A DNA stretch of 64,000 bases, taken from positions 558,001 to 622,000 of the forward strand of contig JAHNUO010000005.1 of assembly GCA_019787685.1 (NCBI GenBank), read 5' to 3'. Shown piece after piece: positions 11,316 through 22,439 of the stretch. Positions within the stretch are counted from its first letter, which is position 1. Each line of letters starts with the position of its first letter. The DNA is from Chiua virens. Its lineage: Eukaryota; Basidiomycota; Agaricomycetes; Boletales; Boletaceae. The translations under genes were made by a program, and so were the position numbers. The notes below the pieces were generated by a model, which worked only from the letters and a program-made list of their open reading frames with translations, made no database searches and was not told the origin of the DNA.

Positions 11316-13325
11316 TTACAAAATGTCGTATGGTTCAATCCGTCTAACGCATCTTGGTTGTGGTCGGATCCAATCGTCTGGTTCTGCAGCCATGATATGA
11401 GTCTCCATCTCTCCGGCGAGACTCTCCATGAGCATAACTCGTAGGTCGAAACTGCTCGGTCTCTCCGGATGTGGCCCTTGTGGACCCGACGGTGGAGGCG
11501 GCGGTTTTTCGCCTGGGCCGCCTGGACCCCTACCCGGCCTTCCGATACGCGGAAAACCGACAGGCCATGTAGGCAAGTAGCACATCTCCTGTCAATCACG
11601 CAGCGTGAGTCGCATTATCATACTTCAAGATCCACGGGGACACGCACGTCAGGATTACACTCAGGAGAGCACTTCACCCACACGTTCCAGTCAAGCCACG
11701 CCATCAAACGGTCCAGGTCCCGTCCCCAACTGTTCCATACCTGAGTTATTTCGACAATGTCGATTGAGTCTCTTGGGTTGAGCAGCGGGTCGATTCCCGC
11801 GTGGACCCCGGCGGCCCACATCTTCGTTACCACACGGCAGATTTCTCGGGTGGTCCCTCGTACGGCCTGAAGAAGCAATTTCTCCGAGTTGGTCATAGAA
11901 CCCATCTCCAAATCCATCAGGCGCGTATGTGTCGTGGCACATATCTTATATATGGGAGCTGTCCAGTCTAGATCTTCCCCGTTTGACGGATCAGTGGGCG
12001 TGGCGGAGAAAAGAAGGTGAGGTGTGAGTATGATTCTGAGCTGGGTTTGGGTTTTGTTGGCGAGATCCACCATTGTGCTCGGGTCTGTTACTGAGGTATT
12101 AAGGAGATAGTGTATCAGCTCGAGTCGTTGGGCATATCGGTCAACTATGACCTGAACGAGGGTTTGCCAGTCAATTCCGCTCGACGGATCCGGGGGTCCG
12201 GCCAATAGCTTCTCTAGCCTTGACTTGACGGCCGACAGATCCTCACTGGATATATTTGCAACGCGGTGGTCCCATCGTTCTTGACCGGCTCGAATGGGAA
12301 CCAATGAAGACACGAGTTGAGTGTCATAGAAGGAGACCAACGCAGTGAGATCTAGCTGAATGCGCGTCTCTCCAGGCAAGTGATTATGCCAAGAGCCCGA
12401 GTTCATGACTTCAAACAAAGATTCTACTGTCCAAGTCGTTCAGAACCCTCAAAAGATGATGCCACAAATAAAGACCCACACAACTTCCGTTGTCCCCCCG
12501 ATTGTCTTGCTAGATACGAAAACGAAACCTCGCTAACACCAGAGGTAAAGTCGCAAAGCATAATCTCACTGGCACTATTGAGAAGGAGCCGTGCTAAAAA
12601 TAAAAATAGCTCACAAATCCATTTCCATCCTGTAACAATATTCAACGGACGAGATATGAGAGGAGGTGGAGACGTACCTCACAAAGCCATCCACACTGAA
12701 GTTCTTTCCCCATTCACAGAGGTCCACGATCCGCGTCCAATCGTCGAATGGATTGTCAGAGTCAGATTTGCCCCACGCAATGAGGTCTTGTGTATCCAAC
12801 GAGCCATATGGAAGCTTCACAGCACTGCTGCCATCAAAGTAGACGACTTTGAGGGGTCTGGTAGTCGCAAGCGAGAGTTGCCAGCACCCTTGTCGGGCAT
12901 CATAATTCCGTTTTTCTCGACAGAAGAGGTGAGAATGTTCGGGATCTGTGGCGACCCATTCCGGACCCGGTGGTAACTCGTTACGATCTGTGCCGTGGTA
13001 TAAAACTGTTCCCTTCGGAACGATTCCTGGGACGATGTTGTGACCTAGCAATGGGGATCCTGTGTTTAACTCGATGAACAGATCAACGAGGACATTGAAA
13101 CGTACCGTTTCTCATACGCGTATTGGGCCAATGTTGAAGCAGCGAGTGCACCGTCTCAAACACGAGATGATCAGTTGCATTAGGGTTTGGAAGCACATCA
13201 AGGCTCCATTCCGAAAGATCCTCGTCGAGTGGGTGACGCCATTGATGAAGTGGCACCTGGTTACGAGTAGCGAACGCGGGACCTACAGCTGTTGCGACAA
13301 GACTGAGAAGAACTGCACGCAGCAT
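11316..13325 (-). CDS. conserved Agaricomycete secreted protein of unknown function
   Basis: The start at 13325 begins a signal peptide (MLRAVLLSLVATAVGPAFA). An alternative in-frame Met lies at 13367, but it would bury the hydrophobic core. Exon 1 joins exon 2 at MRNG|HNIVPG. Exon 2 carries PKGTVLYHGTDRNELPPGP, EWVATDPEHSHLFC, GCWQLSLATTRPLKVVYFDG, DTQDLIAWG, and RIVDLCEWGKN through FVR. Short exons MEMDFASEIMLCDFTSGV follow, then a long exon (about 12418-11630) beginning FEVMNSGSWHNHLPGETRIQ. The last exon starts EMCYLPTWPVGFP and holds a Gly/Pro-rich tract before the stop at 11316. I recognise the family as widespread in basidiomycetes but know of no assigned biochemistry. The intron after the DFTSGV exon is uncertain. 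Confidence 0.75.
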
Positions 13326-13367
13326 CTCAGAGTAATGCAGAGTGTGATTGAATAACTCGTGAGACAC

Positions 13368-14963
13368 ATGCTATTTGTCTGCTGCGGCTCGATGACAGAG
13401 GCCGATGCAGTGAGGAGGGAATTATCAAGACTCCGATCAGTGCGTAAGCACGAAATAGGACCGTCACGGCAAAGTGCTACGCAAGTCTAAAAAAAGTGTA
13501 ACATCCAGTGGGAACTGTAAATCCTATAGTCAACCGCACGTTCTACCCCCAGTGTCCGGTCGCATTCAGTGGCGATCTGAATCCAAACATTGCAAACATC
13601 TCAGCGATAGCAAAACCGTGACAACCAGAGACGCGTTTCAAGCTGGCACCAGTCTGACATAACGAGGGACGAGCTGTCAACAGACCTTCTGCTTCCGCGC
13701 ACCTCAGACTGCTCACCTCAGACCGCTCACTGGGCTACTGTGAACGTGCGACGACCAAAGAGATCAATATCGGCTTGTGTGGTGACCCCCACCACTTACA
13801 ACAAGTCATCGTCAATATTAGGGGATCGGAAGCAACTGTACCATCAGATGCACTTCTTCACAACCCCTGCATGTGCAAGATACTCTTCCAAACTCTTTCG
13901 AATGGCAATTCTAGATTGTTCATTTTTCTCGTCTACGAATTGCGTGGTCCGTCCTCAACGAAGGGCCTCCGCGCACAATGTGCTGCCAGTGTTTGTAGGC
14001 TTCTCAGGCCGCATAGTTCCGCGAGGCATCTGCGTCGATGACCTATTTTGACACTTGGAACGCTTCCTGTTTCCGAGTCAGAGTCACAGTACACGTGAGC
14101 TGTTGAGCACTCTACACACTGACATTGAGAATGACAGATTGCACTGAAGCAGGGCCTGCTGCCATTGGCGTGGACGGTCCATCCCGTTTTTTGTGCGCTT
14201 CAACATCGATCCGTTGGCGGACTGCCTCTGGTCTGCTCACTGGTATTCGTCCACTTTCGTCTTTAAGAGTGCCCTTACTTTTCATTCACCTCATGGGCCC
14301 TCATGACCTCACCCTCCCACACACATCGTCCTCCCACACCTTGCCGTGGCCTCTCCCTTCGCCAGTATGGTGCCTCCCCTCGTACCACTATCCTGCCACC
14401 ACCCCTCAGGCTTTGTGCCAGCGGCGACACAACAATGCCACAACGTAGTGCTGCATTGTCGCATTGTTGCGTCATCGCATCAAGCACATCTTCCTGGATT
14501 GTCATCAACGCTCTGCCCCCACCTCGCTCCTTTTCCCTTGCCGTATCCCCCTGAGTCCTTCACTTCACCTCGCCTGACAACAATCTCGATGACAACGCGA
14601 TAGTACATTTGTCTCGTCATCATCATCGTGTCTTCATCACCTTTTGCCTCTCATGTCACCACCCCTCATGTCACCCACCCTGCCTCCATCCCTTTGTGCC
14701 AGTGATGACATGGCAATGTGGCATCCAAGTCCGAGTCGGTCCGACAGGTCGTCATCAACACTGTCACAGGTAGAGGAGATGAACACAACATCATCAGCAA
14801 TATGGCAACCCGACTGTCACACCTGCATGGACTGCAGGCTGACTGTTTGCACTGACAGACCTGTCAAACAGTACATAGATTTGCTACAGACACCCACAGT
14901 TCACCACAGTTTCTCCATGCACAGAAAGTCCTGACAGAGACCCAGTACTCCAAGTTGTCTGAT
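13368..14963. other. intergenic; CT-rich low-complexity block and start of transposon-derived DNA
   Basis: Nothing codes convincingly in 13368-14200. Positions 14270-14720 are strongly C/T-rich (CTCAT, CCTCCC, CCACC runs) with two loosely similar units containing TTTGTGCCAG (about 14412 and 14694). Positions 14690-14900 match, in reverse complement, DNA at 46780-46915, so this part is already repeated DNA. It is the 3' flank of the Plavaka transposase remnant. Confidence 0.5.
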
Positions 14964-15441
14964 TTAACAGATAGTAAACGAGTGATGATCTATATACCTG
15001 TTGACATAGTATGCATTAAATGCTTCAAGTGACTGCGAGAAGTGAAAAGTAATGGGTAAAAATGCTGCACCAAATACTCTGATCAAATGAACACCTCGTA
15101 GAATTGATTTGACTGAAATCACTGCTCGAACACGGCATCCGGCCACATTCACCTCTGGCACAACAATCCACATTCCTGTCAAGGGGTCTGGCTTGTTACC
15201 AAATGGTAGTATTGTGGTGCATTCTGCCACATCCTGAATGGTCACTTGGGGCATAGTAAGTTGCCAATGCCAAGTTGAATACCCTAATGTTGCCTTCGAA
15301 GGATGACCATGAGATACATAGATCCACATGGTCCCCAGACAACCCTGAGTTGGGGTTGAGTTGGTCGTATAGATGGTGCTGGATGCCTTCGATGAGTTCA
15401 GGGTACCTGTAGTGTGCAGCCACCAGCTTGCTTGCCCAAGG
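14964..15441 (-). pseudogene. Plavaka-type transposase, C-terminal end
   Basis: Minus-strand translation gives the characteristic end of these basidiomycete transposases: RYPELIEGIQHHLYDQLNP, FNLALATYYAPSD, then after a frame change TGMWIVVPEVN, KSILRGVHLIRVFGAAFLP and NAYYVNRYIDHHS before the stop at 14964. It continues upstream at 23166 once Gypsy element A is removed; the join restores WASKLVAAHYRYPELI across the CAAGG duplication. Frame changes (about 15320) show it is dead. Confidence 0.75.
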
Positions 15442-16167
15442 TGTTATGATAGTTCTGGGTAGGACCTAACGTAGCCACAAAAGTGCCAAGTACCAAGTGG
15501 CTGTGATAACTCAAACAACCACCACTTGATACATGGTGCGCTGAAGAGTCGAACGAGGGTTTCTGGTCAGCGGATTGCTACCAGAGAGATGAGTGAAAAC
15601 TCAGGTGTTGCTGAGAGTTGTCTGGTTGGGAATCTATACCCGAGGGACGGTCGAGGGTCGAGGGTTGACTGCGATGAGTCCGAGTGTTCAAATAGGACTA
15701 GGAGTAGTCTGGTCGAGTGGTCACAAGCACTTGAGGCGAGTGGAGCAGAGATACTCAGCTAGATTGCGGAGATCAAGACTAGTGTACATGAGTATCACTG
15801 CGAGGTATTTATACTACGAGAACTGCGCATGGACCAAGTAACTAAAAGGGGAAGGCCAGAAGAGCGGAAGGGCCAAAGGGCCAAAAGGAGTGCGCAGTAA
15901 TCAAAATGGGAATCGTATGATGCGAAGGCAGCGGACGATGATGAAGATGAAATGACAAATGCGAAACCATCGGGTGATGACGAGAATAGAATGAGTAAGT
16001 GCGATGCCATCAGATGATGACAAGAAAAGAAGAACATAAGCACTCGGGTAAAGCCGGTGCGGGGTTACAAAGGGGAAAGAGAACGAGTACGGATGAACGT
16101 ACGATGATACCTAGGTATCGAGTAAAGTGAAGAGGTACAAGTGAGACAAAAGAAAGAAATTGTAACA
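15442..16167 (-). repeat. 3' LTR of Gypsy element A (family LTR1)
   Basis: 726 bp, reading TGTTAT...GTAACA on the plus strand. It is nearly identical to 22440-23165. Internally it carries the TATA-like box and R-start motif described for the other LTR. In the element's own direction it is preceded by a G-rich stretch (CTCCGGGGGTAA), the likely polypurine tract. Confidence 0.92.
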
Positions 16168-16299
16168 TTACCCCCGGAGTATGATCAAAGCACCAAGCGA
16201 AGATCATCACTAGAAATCGAACGCATCACGGACAGGACTGCCGGTGATATTGGTGTAGCCCTGGTCGTCGATGGGGTCATCACATGGGGAGACCGAGCG

Positions 16300-19200
16300 T
16301 CAATCAGGAGACGCGGAACGTTGTCGCGCATGGCGGTGGGCTCGTTGAGGTGGGGGTACAGGGAGTACGGAGCGGCCGTTGCGGCGAGATGACGAAGATG
16401 AGTTTGTCGAAGAGGACGACGTGGAAGGGATGGTTGGTCGTGGCGAGCATCTAGTCCAAGTGTTTCCGGTGGCCATGGGAGCAAGCTGGTTGGCCAGGGG
16501 GATGCAAGCGCGTACCCGAGGAGGTCGTCCAGGGCTGTGGGACTGGATGTGACCTGGGGCCCAGGTGAGGCAGATTGGGCATTGGTACATGGGGCACTCG
16601 ACACGGACGTGGCCGAGTTTTCGGCATTTGAAGCATGCTTCGTGCCATCGAGGGTGATCGTTGGGGAGGGATACCTGACCAGTCCGAAACATAAGTTCGG
16701 CCTTGGCGCGATTACAGGCGAGCATCTCTTCCTCAGTGAAGGGAGTGGAAGAGGCGGATGGGGTAGAGGACGGGTGAGTAGGAGGAGCCATCTGGCGGGA
16801 GAGGTCCGCTTGGTAGCGGTGAAGATCTTCCAAAAATTCACCCATCTGCATCTGGTGGAGGGTGTGCTCGATATAGGTGCGGATACGGTCGTGAATCTGT
16901 CCGGTAACCGCAGAGAGGAGGTGGGAGTGACGATCACGACCGAGTAGGTCAGATTGGACGAAGGTAAGGCGCTCGCATTGGAGATATGCCAGGTAGAGAG
17001 CGTTGAGTGGGGAGTTCAAGTCAAGGTGGTGCTCGATGGGGAAGGCCATCGCGGGATCTAGGATGAGTTTGCGCATGCGGCGAAAGTACTCGGGGGAAGA
17101 AGAAGAGGAGCGGATAGTATGAGAGTGGTAAGGGAGGTCTACCGCCTGGAGAGGAGAATGAATGCGACTAGGGCGCTCAGAAGGAACAGGCCATTGAGAA
17201 GGAGCTCCCCATCCTGCGGAGGCAACTGCTGAAACAGCAGGAGAAGGGGGTCGGGTGGACTCTGTGAGGGAGGATTCGGTGGAGAGGGTGGAGACATTGG
17301 AGGCGGGAATCGCCGATGGTGGGAGAGGTAAATGGGGAATGGACACGGTGGGAGTGAACACGGGAACCGAGTGGATGATCTTGTTTTCGAAGTCGGGGGT
17401 CGAGCAAGAGCGGTAGGTCATTATCGCTTTGACGGAGACTGGTGGTGGAGGTCTGAGTGGTGAGTGGGGTGGTCTTGGTGGGATGGAAAGGGAGCGGATG
17501 GAGGGGAAATCCTGGGGATGGGTCCGCTTATAAGCATCGACGGTATCCTTGGCATTTCCAAGATTGGATTCAGGTTCCCACGAGTCGTCTGCGGTGGAGT
17601 ACCCTTTCCATCGGATCAGGAACTTGCGGTTTTGCGGGTTCCGGGTGTGGCGTAAGATCCGCTCAATTTCGTATTCCTCTTCTCCGGCGATAAGGTCAGG
17701 TGGTGGTTTCGGGAAGTTCGGGCCGTAGGTTTCTGTTTTGCGATAGGGTGATAACAGGGAAGCATGGAAGACCGGATGGATCTTCCAGGTCTTGGGAAGG
17801 CGGAGTCGGTAGGTAAGCGGAGAGAGGACTTCCGTGATTGTGAACGGTCCTTCTCGGCGGGATGCGAGTTTTGGGGAGATAAGCTCCCGTTTCAGGTTGC
17901 AGGCTTCTAGCCATACTTGGTCTCCTTTGGCAAATGGTTTAAATTTGTGGAAGGATCGGGCTTTCATGGCTTGGCGAGCGAGTTCATGGGCAGCGAGGGC
18001 TTCGTCACGGGCCGTGGAGAGAGCTTGGAGGCGTTCCTCGACTGCAGGGAGTCTCGTTTCTGCTATGATAGCAGGTAGGGGACGGGGTTCGTATCCCATC
18101 ATCAAGAAGAATGGTGACTTGCCGGTAACCGAGTGAGGGCGGTGGTTATGCGCGAATTCGGCCATAGGGAGTAAGTCGGCCCACTTCTCCAGGTTGTTTT
18201 GGCAATACATGCAGAGATAGGTCTCGACTTCTTGGTTGACTTGTTCCGTTTTGCCATCCGATTGGGGATGGTAGGCGGTAGAGAGGGAAAGGCGGTATCT
18301 GATAAGTTGGGAGAGCTCTTTTGCAAATGCAGAAGCGAACTGTGGACCATGGTCGGAGATGATTTTGTCATAGAGGCCGAATCAAGTGTATACTTTGTGA
18401 AAAAAGAGACAGGCGATACCTGCTGAGTCGGCGGTTTTCACCGTGAGGCATAGAATTACCCCCTTCGTAAGGCCGTGGTCGACCACGACCATGAGAGAAT
18501 CGTAGCCCTCCGCCGAAACAGGGAGATCCGTGATAAGATCCACAGACACATTCTGGAAGGGGCGAGAGCAGGCGGAGGGAATCGGCGAAAGGGGAGGGGT
18601 GGTCGGGTGAGTGTTAACCTTGTGCTGCTGGCACGTGGCACAGCCGGAGACGTAGGAGCGGACAAAGGATGCGAGCCCCGGCCACCAAAATTCGGCGGCA
18701 ACAAGTTGGCGAGTTTTCAGGTAGCCGGGATGTCCGGCGGAGTGAGAATCGTGATGCCACGCAACAATTTGTTGACGGAGTTCGAGGTTGGGAGGAATGT
18801 AGACGTGGCCCTGGTAAGTTAGGACGCCGGCGTTGTATTTCCAATCCGAGAGGCAGGCACGGAATGATGACGGGAGGCTGCCATCCAGAGCATTGAGGGT
18901 GTCCAAGACCAAGGGATCATCGACCGATGATTTGGCGATCAAAGATTGTAGGTCAAGGGTGACGAGGTTGACGAATACGTCATCAGGGAGGAGAGTGACG
19001 TTCTCATTATCAGAGTCGTCGGAGATATGATCGGGACAGCGGGAAAGTGCGTCAGGACCGTCTAGGAGTTTTCCGGGGACATGGGAGAATGTGAGGTCAA
19101 AGTTGGCGAGGTCGAGGAGCCAACGGGCTTGTTGGCGGTTCAAGTTTTGTGGTTGACGAAAGTACATCAGGTTCTTGTGGTCGGAGAAGACTGCTACTGG

Positions 19201-21054
19201 GTGCGCGCTTCCACGGAGGTGGTGGCGCCACGCCTTGAGGGAGCGAATGACCGCGAGGAGTTCGCGATCATAGATATCGTAGTTCCATTCAGCAGCGTTG
19301 AATGACTGCGAGAGGTAGGAACATGGCTTCCAGTCCCTGTTCATATCGGTCTGGAGGAGTACACCGCCAGTTGCGTATTTTGAGGCATCCGTGGCAATGG
19401 TGAAGGGTCGAGAGGTGTCGGGAAACCGGAGTACGGGGTCCGTGGTAAAGGCCCTTTTGAGGGATTCGAAGGCGGAGACCTGGGGGGGTCCCCAAGTCCA
19501 GGGAGCGTCTTTCTTTGTGAGATCGACGAGGGGTTGGGCGATGGTCGAGTAGTCAGGAATGAACTGACGGTAAAAGTTGGCAAAACCCATGAACGATCTG
19601 ACGTCCTTGAGTTTGGTGGGTGTTGGCCAGTCTGCGATACCGGCTACCTTGATGGGGTCCATGGCGAGTTCACCTGGTCGAGCGATCATGCCGAGGTATT
19701 CTACTTCGGTGGTGGTGAAGTGGCATTTTTCTAGTTTCAAGTGAAGGTCGAGTTCCTTCATGCAGGCGAGAACGCGCTTGGTGCATTCGGTGTGGGTTGC
19801 CTCGTCTTCAGAGAAGATGAGGAGATCGTCCATGTAGATGATGAGCCATCCTTCGGCGATCATGTCACAGAAGGAGTCGTTCATGAAACGTTGGAACGTC
19901 GTGGGGGAGTTGGTTAGTCCAAAAAACATAACCGTGGGTTCGAAGAGACCACGATGAGTAATGAACGTGGCTTTCCATTGGTGTCCGTCCTTGATACAAA
20001 TGTTGTTGTAACCCCATTGGACATCAAACTTGGTGAACAGTTTGGCGTCCTTTAGTTTGTCGACGAGGTCAGAGATGAGAGGAAGGGGGTAGGCGTCGCG
20101 AATGGTATGTTCGTTGATGTAGCGGTAATCTTGACAAGGACGGAGTTTGCCATCCTTCTTCTTGACGAAGAAAAAGGGAGAGGCCTGAGGAGAGTTCGAG
20201 GGGCGGATTTTGCCATTGGCAAGGTGTTCGTCGATGAAGTCGTTGGTGGCCTTGCGCTCGTCTGGGGACAAGGGGTAGACCTTTCCGACCTTCGGTTGAA
20301 AGGTGTCTTTCAGATGGATTTCGTGGTCGCAAGACCTAGAGGGGGGCATCTGATTGAAGGGTTCCTTCACGAAAACTGATTCGAATTTGGTGTATTCCGA
20401 AGGGAGGGTGACTGTGGGTTTCTTTGCTGCGGCTGCTAGGGTGGTAGCATTGGTGAGCTTCTCGGGTTGAGTGGTCCGAACGAAGCGTTGTCCTGCACGC
20501 ATGACGCGGTTGACGGAGTGTTGCACGGATTGGGTCGTAAAACGGTGCCCAGTTTCGGTGTCGAGGTAGTCGTAGAGTTTGCCGTCCCAGATGGGATCGA
20601 CATCGAGATGGTGGACGGGACGGATGGGAGGTGGATGAGCGAGTTTGGCGGAGTGTTTGGGTTCGTCGGTGGTGATGGGTGGGAGGTCTGGTTCCGGGGC
20701 GGATACGGTGATGGTTTTGGCTACCCAATCGATGATCAGATTGGTTGCCTTAAGCCAGGGAAGTCCTAGGATGACGTTTTCGGAACCACAGTGGATGATG
20801 TGGAACTTGATTTGTTGGAGCACTCCGCTGAGAGCGATCCGAAGGGTTGTGGTGAATTTTATGTCACCATTCTTGTTCGCGGTAGAGTCGACATTCCTAA
20901 CCGGGATGGGTTTTGGAAGGCGATCTTTCGGGAATCTGTGTTTCTGGACGAAGTGCCAGTCGATGCAGTTTATCCCCGCTCCAGAGTCAATGAGAGCGCG
21001 GGTGTCGACGTCTTGGGAGGTAGCGGTAACGTTCAATCTAACAGGGATTTGCAT
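16300..21054 (-). CDS. Gypsy A pol: protease-RT-RNase H-integrase-chromodomain plus zinc-knuckle extension, one internal stop
   Basis: Numbered from Met at 21054 (the frame is open further upstream to the gag frameshift site). Protease ALIDSGAG has its active Asp near 23. The reverse transcriptase has FFFVKKKDGKLRPCQDYR and the catalytic YMDD at 407-410. RNase H shows FTIATDASKYATGG (about 550). The integrase zinc motif is HHDSHSAGHPG..CATCQ (about 765-805), followed by the core. An in-frame TGA at 18382-18384 (codon 891) interrupts it; the frame then continues unbroken through the integrase C-terminus and a chromodomain (EEYEIERILRH..FLIRWKGY..SWEPESNL, about 1122-1175). A further 400 residues end with CFKCRKLGHVRVEC and CPICLTWAPGH. 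Copy B has CAA at the stop position, so both may derive from CGA. Length without the stop would be 1584 residues. Confidence 0.9.
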
Positions 21055-21131
21055 AGATTGGGACGAAAGCTCAGCTACAAGTACATGGGTACGAGAATGG
21101 GAAGATACCGGCGTCGAATCGGTCTTCCTCC

Positions 21132-22037
21132 TTAAAAACCCGTGACCGGAGTGGTCACCTTGTTGACGCTCATGGCGTCTTCGTCATCCTCCTCCACTTC
21201 TACTAGAGTGGGGACTGGGTCAGGTTTCAGGGCGGTCTTCCGAACCTTTTTGGAGGGAGATGCGGTGGGGTTTTTGGTCGAGAATGCCGTACAAGCGGAG
21301 GTCTGGTGTCCAGGCTTGCGGCAGCGGAAACAGAGTTTTTGTTCGAAGCATCGCTTTCGCTCTGCTTCGGTGAGCTTTGGAACATAGATGGCATCCACGT
21401 CCATAGCGTCGGGGTCTCGCTCCTTCTTGCGAGGGGGGTTGTCGTGGTAAATGATGGCTGCAGCAGGTTTCTTGTTTCGACGAGCGATCTCGTCGGTGCA
21501 TTCCCATTGGGTTTTGAAATGGATGGCTTGGGTATACCACTTGTCGATCGTGGTAGGGACCGTGTCCATGCCTTGGATGCGTCTCATGAGGGAAGGTGGG
21601 AGTCCTGCGGCGAAGAAGTTGATAAGGACTGAGTCAGAGCCGGTGAGCCCGGCCGTGACGACCTTGTTGCGGAAGGAGGAGATGTACGAGGGGACGTCCT
21701 CGTTCTTGGTGGATCGGGTGGTCGAGAGCCAGGCGATGGCATCGCCCTTGGTGTCGTGGTGTTTGAAGTCCTTTCGGAACTCCGTTTGCCAGTCGGCCCA
21801 AGTCCCAAAAGATCTAGCGACGATGGACTTGGCGCGGAACGTGTCGGCCCAAGTCAGAGCAGATCCTTCGGTCATGAAGGAGAGTGCGAATGCAACTCGT
21901 TTGTTTTCGGTGTTGTAAACATCTTCGTTAACGAAGAGGTAGGTGGCGACGTCGTTGAGCCAGGGAATGGCGCGATCGTAGGAGCCATTGAAGGCTGCAG
22001 GTTTTCCGAGACGAAGTTCAACTGCCTTGTTAGACAT
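21132..22037 (-). CDS. Gypsy A gag
   Basis: 301-residue capsid/nucleocapsid protein starting MSNKAVELRLGKPAAFNG. The capsid-like helical region includes SFMTEGSALTWADTF and GLPPSLMRRIQG. A basic region follows, then one zinc knuckle CFRCRKPGHQTSAC (CX2CX4HX4C), and an acidic C-terminus ending VTTPVTGF at TAA 21132-21134. The frame is open upstream of the Met for about 110 codons without an ATG. Copy B has ATG where A has ACG upstream (about 39505), probably a deamination product rather than the ancestral start, so MSNK is preferred. The stop overlaps the GGGTTTT heptamer that would shift ribosomes into pol. Confidence 0.9.
   Translation of the reverse strand: MSNKAVELRLGKPAAFNGSYDRAIPWLNDVATYLFVNEDVYNTENKRVAFALSFMTEGSALTWADTFRAKSIVARSFGTWADWQTEFRKDFKHHDTKGDAIAWLSTTRSTKNEDVPSYISSFRNKVVTAGLTGSDSVLINFFAAGLPPSLMRRIQGMDTVPTTIDKWYTQAIHFKTQWECTDEIARRNKKPAAAIIYHDNPPRKKERDPDAMDVDAIYVPKLTEAERKRCFEQKLCFRCRKPGHQTSACTAFSTKNPTASPSKKVRKTALKPDPVPTLVEVEEDDEDAMSVNKVTTPVTGF
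21135..21141 (-). promoter_or_regulatory. candidate -1 programmed frameshift heptamer, gag to pol
   Basis: Minus strand reads G GGT TTT TAA in the gag frame: an X XXY YYZ heptamer directly before the gag stop. Slipping back one base reads TTT TTA AGG and enters a frame open all the way into pol. It is conserved in copy B at 38488-38494. Confidence 0.6.
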
Positions 22038-22426
22038 GTTGGTTGAGGTAGTGGTGGGTTGTGGTAGTCTTATCGGGGGTGTAACAATAGACGGGTTTGG
22101 GTTCCGGATGGATGATGGTCCGGGGTTTGGCCTTCGTGGGGTCGTAGGGGACGCGAAGGTGGCAAGTGCAGGGAGGTCGAGTGATTGGTGAAGACGGTTA
22201 GCTAGTCGCTGGGTTTCGTCTTCCGAGTCAAGGTGTTCGATGTTAATGTCGAAGTCTGCTTCCTGAGGTTCAGAAAGTGGGGTTGAGGGTTCGGGGTTTT
22301 CGTCAGATAAGTCTGACGACGGAGTGTTGGAAGCTCGGAGATTCCAAGCAGGGTTCAGGAGTGGACGGGTGGGGGGTCGTCCTGCAATGGTGGGCAGCTA
22401 GCTGCACGAAGGCAGGCTGTATTGGC

Positions 22427-22437
22427 AGTCTTGATCT
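22427..22437 (-). promoter_or_regulatory. primer-binding site complementary to the element's own R start (self-priming)
   Basis: Two bases inside the 5' LTR end (22440) the minus strand reads AGATCAAGACT. Its reverse complement AGTCTTGATCT is found in the LTR at 22768-22778, beginning 33 nt downstream of the TATA box. Copy B repeats the arrangement (39789-39799 with 40129-40139). This is the Tf1-type geometry, in which the mRNA 5' end primes reverse transcription. Confidence 0.72.
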
Positions 22438-22439
22438 TA

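Noticed and set aside
14644..14934. Pro/Ser-rich ORFs in the CT-rich block
   Set aside because: Product of low-complexity sequence; several frames are open at once, as expected from composition.
20467..20769. Plus-strand ORFs inside Gypsy A and B
   Set aside because: Shadows of the minus-strand pol and gag frames.
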